Positions 8,628 through 17,799 are shown, counted from the first letter of the stretch. The stretch is DNA of 64,000 bases from Bacillus aquiflavi (GCF_019915265.1 NZ_CP082780.1:3715501-3779500); one strand, 5' to 3'. Translations and numbers: made by a program. Notes: generated by a model not told the origin, from the letters alone.

Positions 8628-9365
8628 ATGCCGACAATTGATCTGCAAAAGAAAAGTGTGAATATTGTTTTAGAAAAAAACAATTAACGACAGTTACTGC
8701 TCGTGTTGGCTTAGTATTAGATATTACAGGGTCAATGAGGTCTTTATATAAGAGTGGAACAGTTCAAAAGATTGTTGAAAGAATTTTGGCGATTGCCGTC
8801 CAGTTTGATGATGATCAGGAGCTTGATGTTTGGGTATACGATCATGAATTTTCCCGATTAGGACAAATCACGGAACAGGATTTTGCAGGATATGTAGATC
8901 GTGAAATTTTGGGGAATGAACAGCTGCACAAGTTTGGGAGAAATAATGAACCGCCCGTCATGAAAGATGTTTTAAAAAAATATGTTGATGAAGAGCCGAG
9001 CTCACAACCTGCTTTTATTATCTTTATTAATGATGGCGGCTGTAAAAAGACAATCGAACCGATTATTGTCGGGTCTTCTAATAAACCAGTATTTTGGCAG
9101 TTTGTAGGAATAGGCAACGGTAATTTTGACTTTTTGAAAAAGTTGGACACATTGAAAGGGCGTTTTATAGATAACGCAATTTTTTTTACATATTAAAGAT
9201 ATTGATAAAATTTCTAATGATCAATTATATGATTTACTTCTTACCGAATTTCCAATGTGGTTAAAAGAAGCAAAGAAAAAAGGAGTATTAACAAACGAAG
9301 AAATAGGCTTAGTAGAAAAGAAGCCACAAAAGAAAAAGGGATTTTGGAGCTCATTATTTAAATAA
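8628..9365 (+). pseudogene. vWA-domain protein (TerY/TerF-like), two frameshifts
   Basis: An ATG with a GGGGGAG ribosome site starts MPTIDLQKKSVNIVLEK. The frame is then lost in a run of A's near 8676. It resumes as TARVGLVLDITGSM, a MIDAS motif (DxTGS) of a von Willebrand A domain of the type found in tellurite-resistance and toxic-anion proteins. A second shift in a T run near 9181-9187 separates the ending (HIKDIDKISNDQLYD ... FWSSLFK). With both runs corrected a complete protein of about 245 residues results. It is either a recent pseudogene or two sequencing errors in homopolymers. Confidence 0.8.
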
Positions 9366-9445
9366 CGTCATCATCACTAATTTAGGAAATGTTGCTTAAA
9401 CGAGAGGGGCTTACTTGCATCTTTAGCAAGTTACAGACTGACTGA

Positions 9446-9474
9446 GAGGAGATGAGGATTATTGTCATCTCCTC
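9446..9474. terminator. Hairpin between convergent genes
   Basis: Perfect 10-bp stem GAGGAGATGA / TCATCTCCTC with a 9-base loop. It lies between the vWA pseudogene and the convergent carboxypeptidase. There is no strong T tract, so its terminator role is probable only by position. Confidence 0.5.
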
Positions 9475-9488
9475 ATAAGCGATTGAAA

Positions 9489-10535
9489 TTATTCTTCGCC
9501 TTTTTTTCCGCTTTTAGGGAGTGAATCCCAGAAGGACGTATCTATTTCTTCGATTGACCCATCTGCAATCGCTTTCAAAGCAGCTTCCATTGAAATAACT
9601 GCTTGTTTAATTAAATAACCGTTGCTCTTTTGGCCGAGTACATAATCATCACGATAATGGTCTGCCATGCCACGCATTTCAAATAAAAGTGTTGCAATAT
9701 TATATTGTGAGGCAATGCCATTTCGGCCAATGTTATTTGCTGTACCGCCGACATATTTTGAAAGTGTTCCGAACCCGCGTGCCTCAACAGTATTGTAAAG
9801 CACAGCTCCAAGTTTTTTGGATTTTTCAACTACTGCTGGATCGACTTGCGGATTCGTTGGATAAAGGATAGAGCCAGACACAAGCTGATCACTGTCACCT
9901 AAAGTATTAAGCGCACCTTGGTGATGAAAATCAATTAAGTAATCAATATTATATTTTTGGAGAATATTTTCGTGGAAAGCTTTTGTTTCTGGTTGCGCAA
10001 GGTCTAAATGATCACGGTTTAAATCTGCTTCGTTTGCATTATAACGTGTATGTGTACCGCTTACATAATCATCTAAAGAAAAATTAACGTCACCTTCGGC
10101 TCCATCTACGTTTAAGCGCGGTGCAATTAATACGTTTACTTTGCTTAAAATTTCTTTTACTTCTTTATTATTAGAGCTTAAATGTTGAATTAACTTTAAA
10201 GCACCTTCAGTTGTTAACGTTTCGTTTCCATGCTGCTGTGTAAGGAAAAGAATTGTTGGATTAGCAGGGTCACTCATAAATTTAACTAAATAAAGATCAC
10301 GGCTCTTTACCGATTGACCGTACACTTCGAGTTCGGCTACATTTGAACGTGATTCAATTTTTTTAAGGAATTTAACCATTTCTTCATAAGTATGGAGTCT
10401 TTCATTTTTAATTGTTTCATTGCCATTGTAATTTGGTCCTTCACCAACAGCTCCAACAGGAGCCGCTACTCCACCTAGTAACAATGCTGTTCCTAATGCC
10501 CCTGAGATAACCACTTGTGTAACCTTCTTTTTCAT
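9489..10535 (-). CDS. Secreted M14-family zinc carboxypeptidase
   Basis: About 348 residues from the chosen start at MKKKVTQV, which begins a typical Sec signal peptide (basic start, hydrophobic stretch, AxA site near GGVAAPVGA). The catalytic features of M14 metallocarboxypeptidases are visible: HGNET (zinc ligands His and Glu), DFHHQG (third zinc ligand), and a C-terminal LFEMRG block holding the general-base glutamate. It probably trims peptides or cell-wall peptides outside the cell. An upstream in-frame ATG adds 21 residues but breaks the signal peptide pattern. It is a single gene. Confidence 0.9.
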   Translation of the reverse strand: MKKKVTQVVISGALGTALLLGGVAAPVGAVGEGPNYNGNETIKNERLHTYEEMVKFLKKIESRSNVAELEVYGQSVKSRDLYLVKFMSDPANPTILFLTQQHGNETLTTEGALKLIQHLSSNNKEVKEILSKVNVLIAPRLNVDGAEGDVNFSLDDYVSGTHTRYNANEADLNRDHLDLAQPETKAFHENILQKYNIDYLIDFHHQGALNTLGDSDQLVSGSILYPTNPQVDPAVVEKSKKLGAVLYNTVEARGFGTLSKYVGGTANNIGRNGIASQYNIATLLFEMRGMADHYRDDYVLGQKSNGYLIKQAVISMEAALKAIADGSIEEIDTSFWDSLPKSGKKGEE

Positions 10536-10755
10536 TCGATTCCATCCCTTCGCTTTAATGATGTTTTTTCTTAAGTAAGCGCTAACAATTAGCGTCATGA
10601 AGCTTGACTATATATCATTCGAGTAATCTTCATCATTTCCTTTTAAAAAAATCAAAAATAAATATAATATCCTTTATAAATGAAAAATCAGGTTAAAAAG
10701 TAGGTAAAATTTCTTATGGGGAGATGGAGGGGGGAAGAATGTTAGTTATTTCAGT

Positions 10756-10790
10756 AAAAAATAAAGCAATCCCCCAATTAGGAATCGCTT
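10756..10790 (-). terminator. Rho-independent terminator of the Rieske gene
   Basis: On the minus strand: AAGCGATTCC, loop, GGATTGCTT, then TATTTTTTAC. It starts 15 bases after the stop codon of the Rieske gene. Confidence 0.7.
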
Positions 10791-10804
10791 AATTGTCTCA
10801 AATA

Positions 10805-11299
10805 TTATGCTTCCCGTTTTTGAGCATCAAAAATGGGAATGTAAACTTCATCATTTTCAATAACAGGCTTAAAAATATCTAGCGGACGCGGAGGTGGTCC
10901 AGCGATGTTTATTCCTAGATCATCATATTTTCCGTCATGGCATTTACAATGAAAAGAAATCCCTTCAGTTCTTTGCTTTTCGGTTGCGATTCCGGCAGTA
11001 CATCCTAGATGGGTGCAAATGGGCGACATGATTAATAGTTCATCTGTTTTTTCATCATAGTTGACATAAACAAACCCTTTATTTTCTTGTTCGACCCATG
11101 CATCTTTTATTGTTATTGCATAATCAACTTTTTTCGGAAAAGGGCCTTTTTGGAGTTCAGATAATGGACCAAGCTTTGCCATTGAACTTAAGTCTACTGT
11201 GTCTTTATTACATCCTGTTAAACTCATTGGAACAACGGAAACGGCTAATAGCCCTAAAGTGCTTTTAGCTGTCTTTTTTAAAAAAGTTCTTCTGTCCAT
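10805..11299 (-). CDS. Rieske [2Fe-2S] protein, membrane-anchored
   Basis: 164 residues. The N-terminus has a twin-arginine-type start (MDRRTFLKK), a hydrophobic stretch and a lipobox-like LTGC, so it is probably exported folded and lipid-anchored. The cluster-binding motifs are complete: CTHLGC and CKCHDGKY (Cys-X-His and Cys-X-X-His), followed by a PPPRPLD proline loop as in cytochrome bc/b6f Rieske proteins. No cytochrome b or c gene is adjacent, so this is a stand-alone Rieske protein of unknown redox partner. Confidence 0.88.
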   Translation of the reverse strand: MDRRTFLKKTAKSTLGLLAVSVVPMSLTGCNKDTVDLSSMAKLGPLSELQKGPFPKKVDYAITIKDAWVEQENKGFVYVNYDEKTDELLIMSPICTHLGCTAGIATEKQRTEGISFHCKCHDGKYDDLGINIAGPPPRPLDIFKPVIENDEVYIPIFDAQKREA

Positions 11300-11416
11300 G
11301 AAATCACCTCCTACCTTTTATTATAACTATGTGTTTAAGTGATAACTTGAGCAATTATGAAGATATTCATACATTTTATAGTGTAAATAAGTGAGAAATG
11401 ACGGTCTATCTGTTCT

Positions 11417-11887
11417 TTACAGCTGTTTTTTGTCGGCAGTTTGCCCTTTTAAGTAGGTAATTCCTTTCAGGAAAAGCTGTACGAATACTTCAGCAAACAC
11501 AAGCCCCATTGCAATAGCGCCTGAAATCATGAACGCCTTTGCGGCTAGTGGGATCGCTCCTAAATAGTCATTTCCAGCCACATGCCGCATCGTATCATAA
11601 GACAATCCGCCAGGAACGAGCGGGATAATACCGGCAACACTGAAAATAATCATCGGCATCTTATACCTTTTAGCCATTACATGACCGATTAATGCAACCG
11701 CAAAAGCCCCAACAAAAGAGGCTTGAACTGCATCGACTCCGAAATCGGCAAGTAGAATATACGAAATCCATCCGATCATACCGACAAATCCGCATTGGAT
11801 TAATGATTGGCGCGGAGCATTAAAAATAACGCCAAAGCTTGCGGAGGCAATAAAGCTAAGCAGAAGATGTGTAAGGATGTAAACCAT
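11417..11887 (-). CDS. Threonine/serine exporter, small subunit (ThrE C-terminal type)
   Basis: 156 residues with about four or five transmembrane segments. It has the ThrE_2 (DUF3815) features: FGVIFNAPRQ near residue 20 and PLVPGGLSYD near 95. It follows the ThrE_1 gene by 23 bases on the same strand. In corynebacteria both halves are fused in ThrE; in Bacillus they are separate, as here. Substrate assignment (Thr/Ser export) comes from the family. Confidence 0.85.
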   Translation of the reverse strand: MVYILTHLLLSFIASASFGVIFNAPRQSLIQCGFVGMIGWISYILLADFGVDAVQASFVGAFAVALIGHVMAKRYKMPMIIFSVAGIIPLVPGGLSYDTMRHVAGNDYLGAIPLAAKAFMISGAIAMGLVFAEVFVQLFLKGITYLKGQTADKKQL

Positions 11888-11910
11888 TTCAAATTCGCTT
11901 CCTCTCTAAG

Positions 11911-12678
11911 TTAAAATAAAAATACCGCCGCTACACCTGCTCCGATTGCAAAGGCTGTTAAAAATGCTTCAGCACCTTTCGATAGACCGGAGACGAAATG
12001 CCCTGCCATTAAATCACGAACTGCATTTGTAATTAAAAGTCCTGGAACGAGAGGCATAACTGAACCGATAATAATTTTATCAAGCTGTTCCCCAAAGCCG
12101 TATGTTACAAATAGAACAGCCAATAATCCAATGACAAATGAAGCCGCAAATTCTGCAAAAAATTTAACTTTTGTGAAATGATGAATAAGCAGAAGACTAG
12201 AAAAGCCAATACCGCCAACTGCAACTGCAGGAAGAAAGTCACCCCAAATACCTTTAAACATAATTAAAAAACAACCGCTTGCAATGGCGGCAGCGAAAAT
12301 TTGCAGCCATATAGGAAAAGCTAAGTTCGCATCATCTAGTTTTTTTAAAGCTTGAAACGCTTCATTAATTTGCAGTTTACCGCTTGCGATCTGACGGGAA
12401 ATTTGATTTACTCGGGCAACCTTTTCTAAATCTGTCGAGCGTGTACTAATTCGCACAAGCCTTGTTGGATTTAATCCATCCATTGAAAAAATAATCCCTG
12501 TAGGCGTAACAAAACTATGAGTATTCGTAATGCCGAAGGATTCGGCCATTCGTGTCATCGTATCTTCTACACGATATGTTTCAGCTCCGCTTTGCATCAT
12601 GATGCGGCCAGCGAGTAAGCAAACTTCGATGATCGTCTTTATTTCCAGTTCAGCGAGTTCAATATTATTTTCCTTCAT
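11911..12678 (-). CDS. Threonine/serine exporter, large subunit (ThrE N-terminal type)
   Basis: 255 residues from the ATG at MKENNIELAE, which has an AGAGGTG ribosome site; an in-frame ATG 14 codons upstream has no such site. It matches the DUF1212 / ThrE_1 family: GRIMMQSGAETYRVEDTM, then TPTGIIFS, then membrane segments with a second PLVPGL motif. It forms the exporter with the downstream small subunit. The roughly 400 bases upstream are AT-rich with no recognisable gene. Confidence 0.85.
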   Translation of the reverse strand: MKENNIELAELEIKTIIEVCLLAGRIMMQSGAETYRVEDTMTRMAESFGITNTHSFVTPTGIIFSMDGLNPTRLVRISTRSTDLEKVARVNQISRQIASGKLQINEAFQALKKLDDANLAFPIWLQIFAAAIASGCFLIMFKGIWGDFLPAVAVGGIGFSSLLLIHHFTKVKFFAEFAASFVIGLLAVLFVTYGFGEQLDKIIIGSVMPLVPGLLITNAVRDLMAGHFVSGLSKGAEAFLTAFAIGAGVAAVFLF

Positions 12679-13095
12679 GATATCCGCACCTCTAGCTTCA
12701 CACGTTATTATGATGATCAATCATATAGCATCTTCGTCTACGGGGCAATGGAAAAATGGAACGATGAAAACACGTATGAACATGACGAAAAAAAAACGAC
12801 TATGCCTTCATTATATTATTTAAAAGCTTCTCCATTCATTTCATTATTAAGGAAACGTATCCGATCGATTATAGTCTAGCAAACTAGGGGATGATAAAAG
12901 AAAAAAAAAATGATGAGAGTTAATTGACATTTATTAAGGATAGATGAAAAAAAATAAAGAAAAATCACATTGATTTACTTACTAATTTATGCAAAAAAAA
13001 ATTGATCATAACGACTATATATTTCTAATTGAGCGAAAGTGTAGTTTTCTGCCTAAAGCAGCTTGAATGAGATGATTCAAAAAGGGATGAAAGCG

Positions 13096-13290
13096 ATGGA
13101 AAATGATAATGTTTTTCTGATTTTTATGCTTGCTTTCATTGTCGCTTTAGCTGCTGCGAATTTTTCTATAATTAGTGGTCCAAAGTATATGTTTTATACT
13201 TTACTAGAAGTGGCACTTTTAGTTCCAATTGGTATGTTAGTTATTTATGCTATAGGGAATATCATTGATAAAATGTTCATTAAAAGATAA
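13096..13290 (+). CDS. Small two-helix membrane protein
   Basis: 64 residues with two predicted transmembrane helices (VFLIFMLAFIVALAAANF and LLEVALLVPIGMLVIYAIG) and a basic C-terminus. I do not recognise a family. The start was chosen because AAAGGG lies nine bases before this ATG; in-frame starts further upstream lack a good site. A strong terminator follows, which supports an expressed gene. Confidence 0.6.
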   Translation: MENDNVFLIFMLAFIVALAAANFSIISGPKYMFYTLLEVALLVPIGMLVIYAIGNIIDKMFIKR

Positions 13291-13338
13291 CGATTATAAA
13301 GGAACGCACCGTTTAAAAAAGAAGCTTGTTCCTTTCTG

Positions 13339-13373
13339 ACTGTAGGTAAAATCAAGTTTGCCTACAGTTTTTT
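13339..13373 (+). terminator. Strong rho-independent terminator
   Basis: Stem ACTGTAGGTAAA / TTTGCCTACAGT with one G-T pair and a 6-base loop, followed directly by a T run. It ends the small membrane protein gene. Confidence 0.85.
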
Positions 13374-13570
13374 CTGATTTAAAATTGAAGTAGCGACGTC
13401 GATGCTCTCAATTTTGTATTATTTATATATAAAACTTGTTATTAGAGGAGCATTCCTGTAATTAAGGAAATTTGAGGATTGCACAAAAAAGAGCCCCCTT
13501 GGTATGATACGAGGTGTCCCAAGCTGATCAGCAAAAGGGACCCTTAATTGATACCCAAGGAGGACTCAAA

Positions 13571-14854
13571 ATGAATTATACGCAAAATCAAAAGATCTCG
13601 CAAATCACACCATCAACTCTGATTATTGGCATTGATATTGCCAAAGACAAGCATGTCGCACGCGCTCAGGATGACAGAGGCATTGAGTTTGGCAAGCGCC
13701 TAATCTTTGAGAATAGAATCCACGGTTTCCAAAACCTTCTGCAATGGGTGGAACGCCACCAGAAACAGAATGAGAAAGACCGTGTGATCTTCGGCGTTGA
13801 GCCGACAGGGCATTACTGGCTGAATCTGGCTTATTTTCTTACTGCCAAGGGGTATGACTTTGTTTTGGTCAATCCCATGCATGTCAAGAAAAGCAAAGAA
13901 CTGGATGACAACTCTCCAACCAAAAACGATACGAAAGATGCCAAAGTGATTGCACAGCTGATTAAAGACGGGCGATACTCCGTACCCAATCTCTTGGATG
14001 GTATTTATGCCGAGCTGAGGGAAGGCGTCAAAATAAGAGATCAGCTCGTCGAACAGCTTATGATCACAGAAGGCCGTATCCAAAACGTCATCCAACGTTA
14101 CTTTCCGGAGTTCTTCGATGTCTTCAAGGACTGGAAAGGAAAAGCAGCCCTTTGTACATTAAAGCTGTTTCCGTTCCCTTTGCAGATCAATGAAAAGACA
14201 TCTGAGGAAGTGCTTGCGGCATGGAAGCCGTTTGTCCAAAGGGGCGTAGGCATCAAGAAGGCAACGAAGCTGGTGGAGACAGCAAAGAAGAGCATCGGCG
14301 TTCAAAATGGCATCCAGTTTGCCAGGCGTGAAATGGATTGTCTGCTTGAGCAGTATGAACTTTACAATGAACAATTGGAACAGTTGGATCAAGAACTGGA
14401 AGGCCTGGTGGAAACCATGCCAGGAGCCAAGGAAATGATGGTCATCAAAGGCCTGGGCCCAACCACAGTCGCTTTATTTTTCGCTGAGGTGGGTGATATC
14501 ACGAAGTACAGCCATCCCCAGCAGCTCGTAAACCTGGCAGGGCTGTCATTGCGTGAACATAGTTCAGGAAAATTCAAGGGGCAAACAAGGATCACCAAGC
14601 GAGGCCGAAGCAGGCTTCGAAGGGCCTTGTATGTGGCGATTCGTCCATTGGTTGCACACAACCCAACCTTCAAAGCCCTGCATCATTTCTATACCAAACG
14701 CCCTGACCGCCCTTTAAAGAAACAGCAGTCTCTGATTGCCCTGTGTTGCAAGTTGTTGCGTGTCTTGTTTGTCATCGGTAACAGACAGTGTGAATTTGAT
14801 GGTTCCAAACTATTGCAAGGTCTGCCCCAAATAGAAACGTTACAGGCAGCATGA
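13571..14854 (+). CDS. IS110-family transposase (DEDD recombinase)
   Basis: 427 residues from the ATG with AAGGAGG at the right distance; an in-frame start 57 bases upstream has no site. The N-terminal RuvC-like domain begins LIIGIDIAKDKH (first Asp). FGVEPTGHYW carries the Glu, and NDTKDAKVIAQL carries the final Asp pair. The C-terminal Transposase_20 domain shows IKGLGPTTVALFFAEVGD and a GLSLREHSSGK motif with the catalytic serine. It appears intact. Enzymes of this family insert a circular intermediate guided by an element-encoded RNA. Confidence 0.95.
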   Translation: MNYTQNQKISQITPSTLIIGIDIAKDKHVARAQDDRGIEFGKRLIFENRIHGFQNLLQWVERHQKQNEKDRVIFGVEPTGHYWLNLAYFLTAKGYDFVLVNPMHVKKSKELDDNSPTKNDTKDAKVIAQLIKDGRYSVPNLLDGIYAELREGVKIRDQLVEQLMITEGRIQNVIQRYFPEFFDVFKDWKGKAALCTLKLFPFPLQINEKTSEEVLAAWKPFVQRGVGIKKATKLVETAKKSIGVQNGIQFARREMDCLLEQYELYNEQLEQLDQELEGLVETMPGAKEMMVIKGLGPTTVALFFAEVGDITKYSHPQQLVNLAGLSLREHSSGKFKGQTRITKRGRSRLRRALYVAIRPLVAHNPTFKALHHFYTKRPDRPLKKQQSLIALCCKLLRVLFVIGNRQCEFDGSKLLQGLPQIETLQAA

Positions 14855-14904
14855 AACAAGTAAAGTAACTCCTTAACTACCTGCTTCATTCTCAAAACAA
14901 ACAC

Positions 14905-15135
14905 CAATAGCGCAGAGCCGGAGTTTATTTACACCATTCGGGGGCATAAGACCCAGCAGAGGAGCATATCCGGCCTCCACCTCATGGATACGCAGGACGA
15001 AGGAATGTATGGACCCGATCCGGAGAGACATAGGAGGGTGAGCGACCGTGAGTCGTGTGGAGACCTTACGCGCGGTTATACCTTTTGTTTACCAAACTTA
15101 TCCAGTTTGGTCGTTAGGATGGACCATACCATGCA
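14905..15135 (+). ncRNA. Candidate guide (bridge/seek) RNA of the IS110/IS1111 element
   Basis: About 230 bases, clearly richer in GC than the flanks, with no convincing reading frame and several short complementary stretches, such as ATCCGG repeats near 14970 and 15018 and the CCAAACTTATCCAGTTTGG hairpin near 15091. It lies directly downstream of the transposase and inside the element. IS1111-type elements encode their target-choosing RNA at this place. Its function here is inferred from position. Confidence 0.5.
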
Positions 15136-15261
15136 AGAAAATTCTGTCTATATCCACTTTAAGGTGCAATAGCAATTAGGTGTAAATCAAGTCTCTATGA
15201 AAATTTGAGAATGAGAAAGTATTCAAGAGATAATTTAACTTTATTGAAGGAGGAGTCTAAA

Positions 15262-15585
15262 TTGGGGTGTATTTTATCTATTTTTGATGTCATAATCGCA
15301 CTTATTTTATTTGGATTATCGCTTTATTTTGGAGCGTTGACGCTGATCGAGGCATTTACTTTAGGGGATCAAGGAGCTTTAGTGAATGTTTTTATGTATT
15401 TTGGATTGTGGTTAGTGATAAATTATATTCTCGGTTTTCTTTTTGATAAAAGATGGAAGGAAGTTGACGGGGGAGATAGTTGGATACTAGATTTGCTTTT
15501 ACATTTCACGGTGTTTATATACATAGCAATCAATTGGATTGTGCGGAAAATTTTTAGAATCAATCGTGAGCAAAAAAGTAATTGA
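15262..15585 (+). CDS. Small membrane protein, unknown function
   Basis: 107 residues from a TTG start preceded by AAGGAGGAG with a six-base gap. An ATG 57 bases upstream lacks such a site and would give an unlikely hydrophilic start. Three hydrophobic helices are visible (ILSIFDVIIALILFGLSLYF, VNVFMYFGLWLVINYILGF, LLLHFTVFIYIAINWI) and a basic tail. No family is recognised. Confidence 0.65.
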   Translation: MGCILSIFDVIIALILFGLSLYFGALTLIEAFTLGDQGALVNVFMYFGLWLVINYILGFLFDKRWKEVDGGDSWILDLLLHFTVFIYIAINWIVRKIFRINREQKSN

Positions 15586-15598
15586 GTAATTGAAAGGA

Positions 15599-15797
15599 GT
15601 GGATCATAAACTATATTATCAAGATCCGTACAGACAATCGTTTTCAGCCAAACTACTGAAGCAAGCGATAGATAATCAAGGGAATCGTTATGTTGTTTTA
15701 AGTGAAACAGCATTTTATCCGACAGGGCGGAGGACAGCTTTCAGATAGAGGAAACATAAATAATGTCGACGTAGAGACGGATTTTTTAATCGGTTGA
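15599..15797 (+). pseudogene. AlaX-type alanyl-tRNA editing protein, N-terminal remnant
   Basis: The start HKLYYQDPYRQSFSAKLL, then YVVLSETAFYPTG, is the typical beginning of AlaX, a free-standing enzyme that removes wrongly attached amino acids from tRNA-Ala. An extra G near 15727 shifts the frame. In the other frame it continues GGGQLSDRGNINNVDVE, the expected next motif, and then stops. Only about 65 of more than 380 residues remain. Confidence 0.8.
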
Positions 15798-15913
15798 CCA
15801 ACTAACCTAAAGATAAAGGCTTAAATTCGCAAAAAACCTCGCCGTCGAAAGTGTAAGTAAGCGAAAATAAGCCTTCTTTATATACTGTAGATAAGCGCGC
15901 AATTTTAATAAGA

Positions 15914-16429
15914 TCAATCTTTATTAATCCAAATATAATGAACAAACTTTAACTTCTGACTATTCATTTCAAATTTTTTATCACTGGTTTCTGTACGCTC
16001 AAATCCGTTTTTCTCTAAAACCTTTTGAGATGCTATATTATTGGTTGTTGTTTTCGCCTTAACTTGTTTTATGCCTAGCTCGATTACTGTTTCTAATAAT
16101 AATTTCAATGCTTTTGTAGCAACACCTCTTCCAATATGCTGTTGTCCTACTCTATAGCCTAAGTGACCGATTTTATGAGATTCATCAATATCAACTAAAT
16201 TGATCCTTCCAAGAATAGAACCATTTTGATCTTTAATTAAATAGAAATTTGAAATCCCTTTAGCTTGATCTTCGAGTAAGGTTTCATGCCTTATTTAAAA
16301 AAACTCTGCCTTATAATAGTCATCTCCCCGAGTAGGTACCATTTCCTCAAAAAAGGTTCTGTTTTCAAATTCAAACTTATACAAATCTTTCGCATCTGTG
16401 CTATTTAACTTCTCAATTACTATATCCAT
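15914..16429 (-). pseudogene. GNAT acetyltransferase (RimJ-like) with internal stop
   Basis: One minus-strand frame of 172 codons. It starts MDIVIEKLNSTDAKDLY and contains ILGRINLVDIDE, the acetyl-CoA site GQQHIGRGVATKAL (Q/RxxGxG/A type) and ASQKVLEKNGFER. It is interrupted by one TAA codon at 16295-16297 next to a run of seven A/T. Everything else is conserved, so the inactivation is recent or a sequencing error. Relatives acetylate ribosomal proteins or small amines. The start overlaps the upstream small gene by ten bases. Confidence 0.85.
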
Positions 16430-16557
16430 GTATAATCCCCACCTATGATATCTTTACTCGTAAAGGCTGCCATATAGAATGCTTCACGGTCCTGCTGATT
16501 TTTGGAAAAAGTAGGAAGGTTATCCTCAATCATATTCTGAAGCATTATTCTGCTCAT
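16420..16557 (-). CDS. 45-residue small protein ahead of the GNAT gene
   Basis: Encodes MSRIMLQNMIEDNLPTF and so on, with a GGGGG-type ribosome site just upstream of the ATG. Its end overlaps the start of the acetyltransferase by ten bases, a layout typical of translational coupling. No family is recognised; it could be a remnant N-terminus of a larger gene. Confidence 0.4.
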   Translation of the reverse strand: MSRIMLQNMIEDNLPTFSKNQQDREAFYMAAFTSKDIIGGDYTWI

Positions 16558-16646
16558 CAAACTACCCCCTTGTCGTTTACTTTATGTTCGACTACTTACG
16601 AATAAACCCTTCTCTTACTTAACAAAATGGCCCTAGAATGAAAAAT

Positions 16647-16677
16647 GAGCGCTGATCCTTATTATAGGATTGCGCCC
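16647..16677 (-). terminator. Terminator of the DinB-family gene
   Basis: Stem GGGCGCAATCC / GGATCAGCGCTC with an 8-base loop, followed on the minus strand by CATTTTTC. It lies 47 bases after the stop codon of the gene at 16724-17200. Confidence 0.55.
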
Positions 16678-16723
16678 TTTAATTGAATTTTGACATTCGT
16701 TTAGTTCAAGGAAAAATATAAAA

Positions 16724-17200
16724 TTAGTCCCATATTTGTGGTCGATCAATCCCCATTGTCCTCATATAGTCTAACAACTGACCAGTGTGAACAGATTCGT
16801 GGTAAGCAATACGCAATAACATATCCCCAAGTGTTCTAACATAACCAACATCAGATCGGTCTATTTTTATATTCTCTAAATCACTTAAGCTAATCGACTT
16901 TATGTATTTTAAGAATTCTTGCCGATAAGGCTGTGCGAATGCAAGTTCATCATCTACCGTTGTGAATTCCCTATTTTCAAATGGATTAGATAGGGTAGAT
17001 AATGCCTTACTTCCTCCTCCTAAAAGAACTTGGTGATAAAGAAACTCCCCTTCTAATAAATGTCGAATCATTTCGGCGCAAGTAAGAGCATCTTCATCTG
17101 GCTTCCAATTTAACTTTTGCTGAGGTATTGCCTTCCAAACTTTTATACTCCTTCGCCTTACCTCCTCAAAGTTATAAATTATTAAATCATTGACGTTCAT
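16724..17200 (-). CDS. DinB-family protein (putative metal-dependent thiol transferase)
   Basis: 158 residues. The DinB/YfiT four-helix fold is recognisable by its three metal-binding histidine positions: IRHLLEGEFLYHQ near residue 50 and AYHESVHTGQLLDYMR near 135. The central loop (LSNPFENREFTTVDDELAF) is typical of this Bacillus subgroup. DinB-type proteins in bacillithiol-containing bacteria are linked to thiol transfer; the substrate here is unknown. It is a single gene with its own terminator. Confidence 0.85.
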   Translation of the reverse strand: MNVNDLIIYNFEEVRRRSIKVWKAIPQQKLNWKPDEDALTCAEMIRHLLEGEFLYHQVLLGGGSKALSTLSNPFENREFTTVDDELAFAQPYRQEFLKYIKSISLSDLENIKIDRSDVGYVRTLGDMLLRIAYHESVHTGQLLDYMRTMGIDRPQIWD

Positions 17201-17441
17201 TTAAAATTCCTCCCAATATTTTTTTATCGTTCTTTTATAAATTGAAACATCTGAACTCCTCCTTTTTGTATAAAGAAGTTCATTTAAATTAATCATTGTA
17301 TTCTTAAAAAAGTTTTAAACGTTTTGAAAACAGTGTACCACATCATATAATCTTTTTTAAAATAATGGTCATTAATATTAGTACTTGCTTATATTATTTT
17401 TTAATTTTATAATTTTAAAAGGTTATAGATTAATATATAGT

Positions 17442-17451
17442 AGTAATTACT
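17442..17451. promoter_or_regulatory. Palindrome upstream of arsR, candidate operator
   Basis: A perfect 10-bp palindrome AGTAATTACT flanked by near-symmetric ATATAG and TATATA, 20 bases before the arsR start. ArsR repressors bind such AT-rich inverted repeats. This is inference from position and symmetry only. Confidence 0.4.
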
Positions 17452-17470
17452 TATATAAAGGGGAATGGAA

Positions 17471-17782
17471 TTGCGAGAGTTTGTCGATGCCGAAGATTTT
17501 TTAAAAGCACTGGGTGAGGAAACACGTTTAAAAATCGTTGCTTATTTAACGATGGACTGTTTTTGTGTTTGTGAATTAGTGGGATTACTGCAAATGAGTC
17601 AGCCGGCTGTTAGCCAGCATATAAAAAGATTAAAGCAGTCGGACATTATCAATGAGGAAAGGAGAGGCAGGTGGATCTATTATTCGTTAAATAAAGAGAA
17701 TAAAAGGTACCCCCTTATTCTTCATTTCGTTAGCACTCTTCCTTATTTAACCATTAACATTAATAGAAATATGTGTGAATAA
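17471..17782 (+). CDS. arsR: ArsR-family arsenical-responsive repressor
   Basis: About 103 residues with a winged-helix ArsR fold: [17 protein letters not shown], then [25 protein letters not shown], which is the recognition helix next to the CxCxC arsenite-binding cysteines. The TTG at 17471 is preferred because the AAAGGGG site is seven bases away; the ATG six bases earlier is only one base from it. It is the first gene of arsR-arsB-arsC and presumably represses it until arsenite or antimonite binds. Confidence 0.9.
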   Translation: MREFVDAEDFLKALGEETRLKIVAYLTMDCFCVCELVGLLQMSQPAVSQHIKRLKQSDIINEERRGRWIYYSLNKENKRYPLILHFVSTLPYLTININRNMCE

Positions 17783-17799
17783 CCATTAGGAGTGTTTGG

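Larger units (their letters stand above)
13499..15140 (+). mobile_element. IS110/IS1111-type insertion sequence (approximate ends)
   Basis: Consists of a DEDD transposase with a non-coding region on each side. The downstream region is long (about 300 bases) and GC-rich, as in the IS1111 subgroup, where the guide RNA lies after the transposase. A possible subterminal inverted repeat is TTGGTATGAT near 13499 against ATGGTATGGT (reverse complement) near 15125. The ends are estimates; a comparison with an empty site would fix them. Confidence 0.7.

Noticed and set aside
14984-15172. 62-residue frame downstream of the IS110 transposase
   Set aside because: GC-rich, no convincing ribosome site and no protein-like pattern; it is better explained as the element's guide RNA region.
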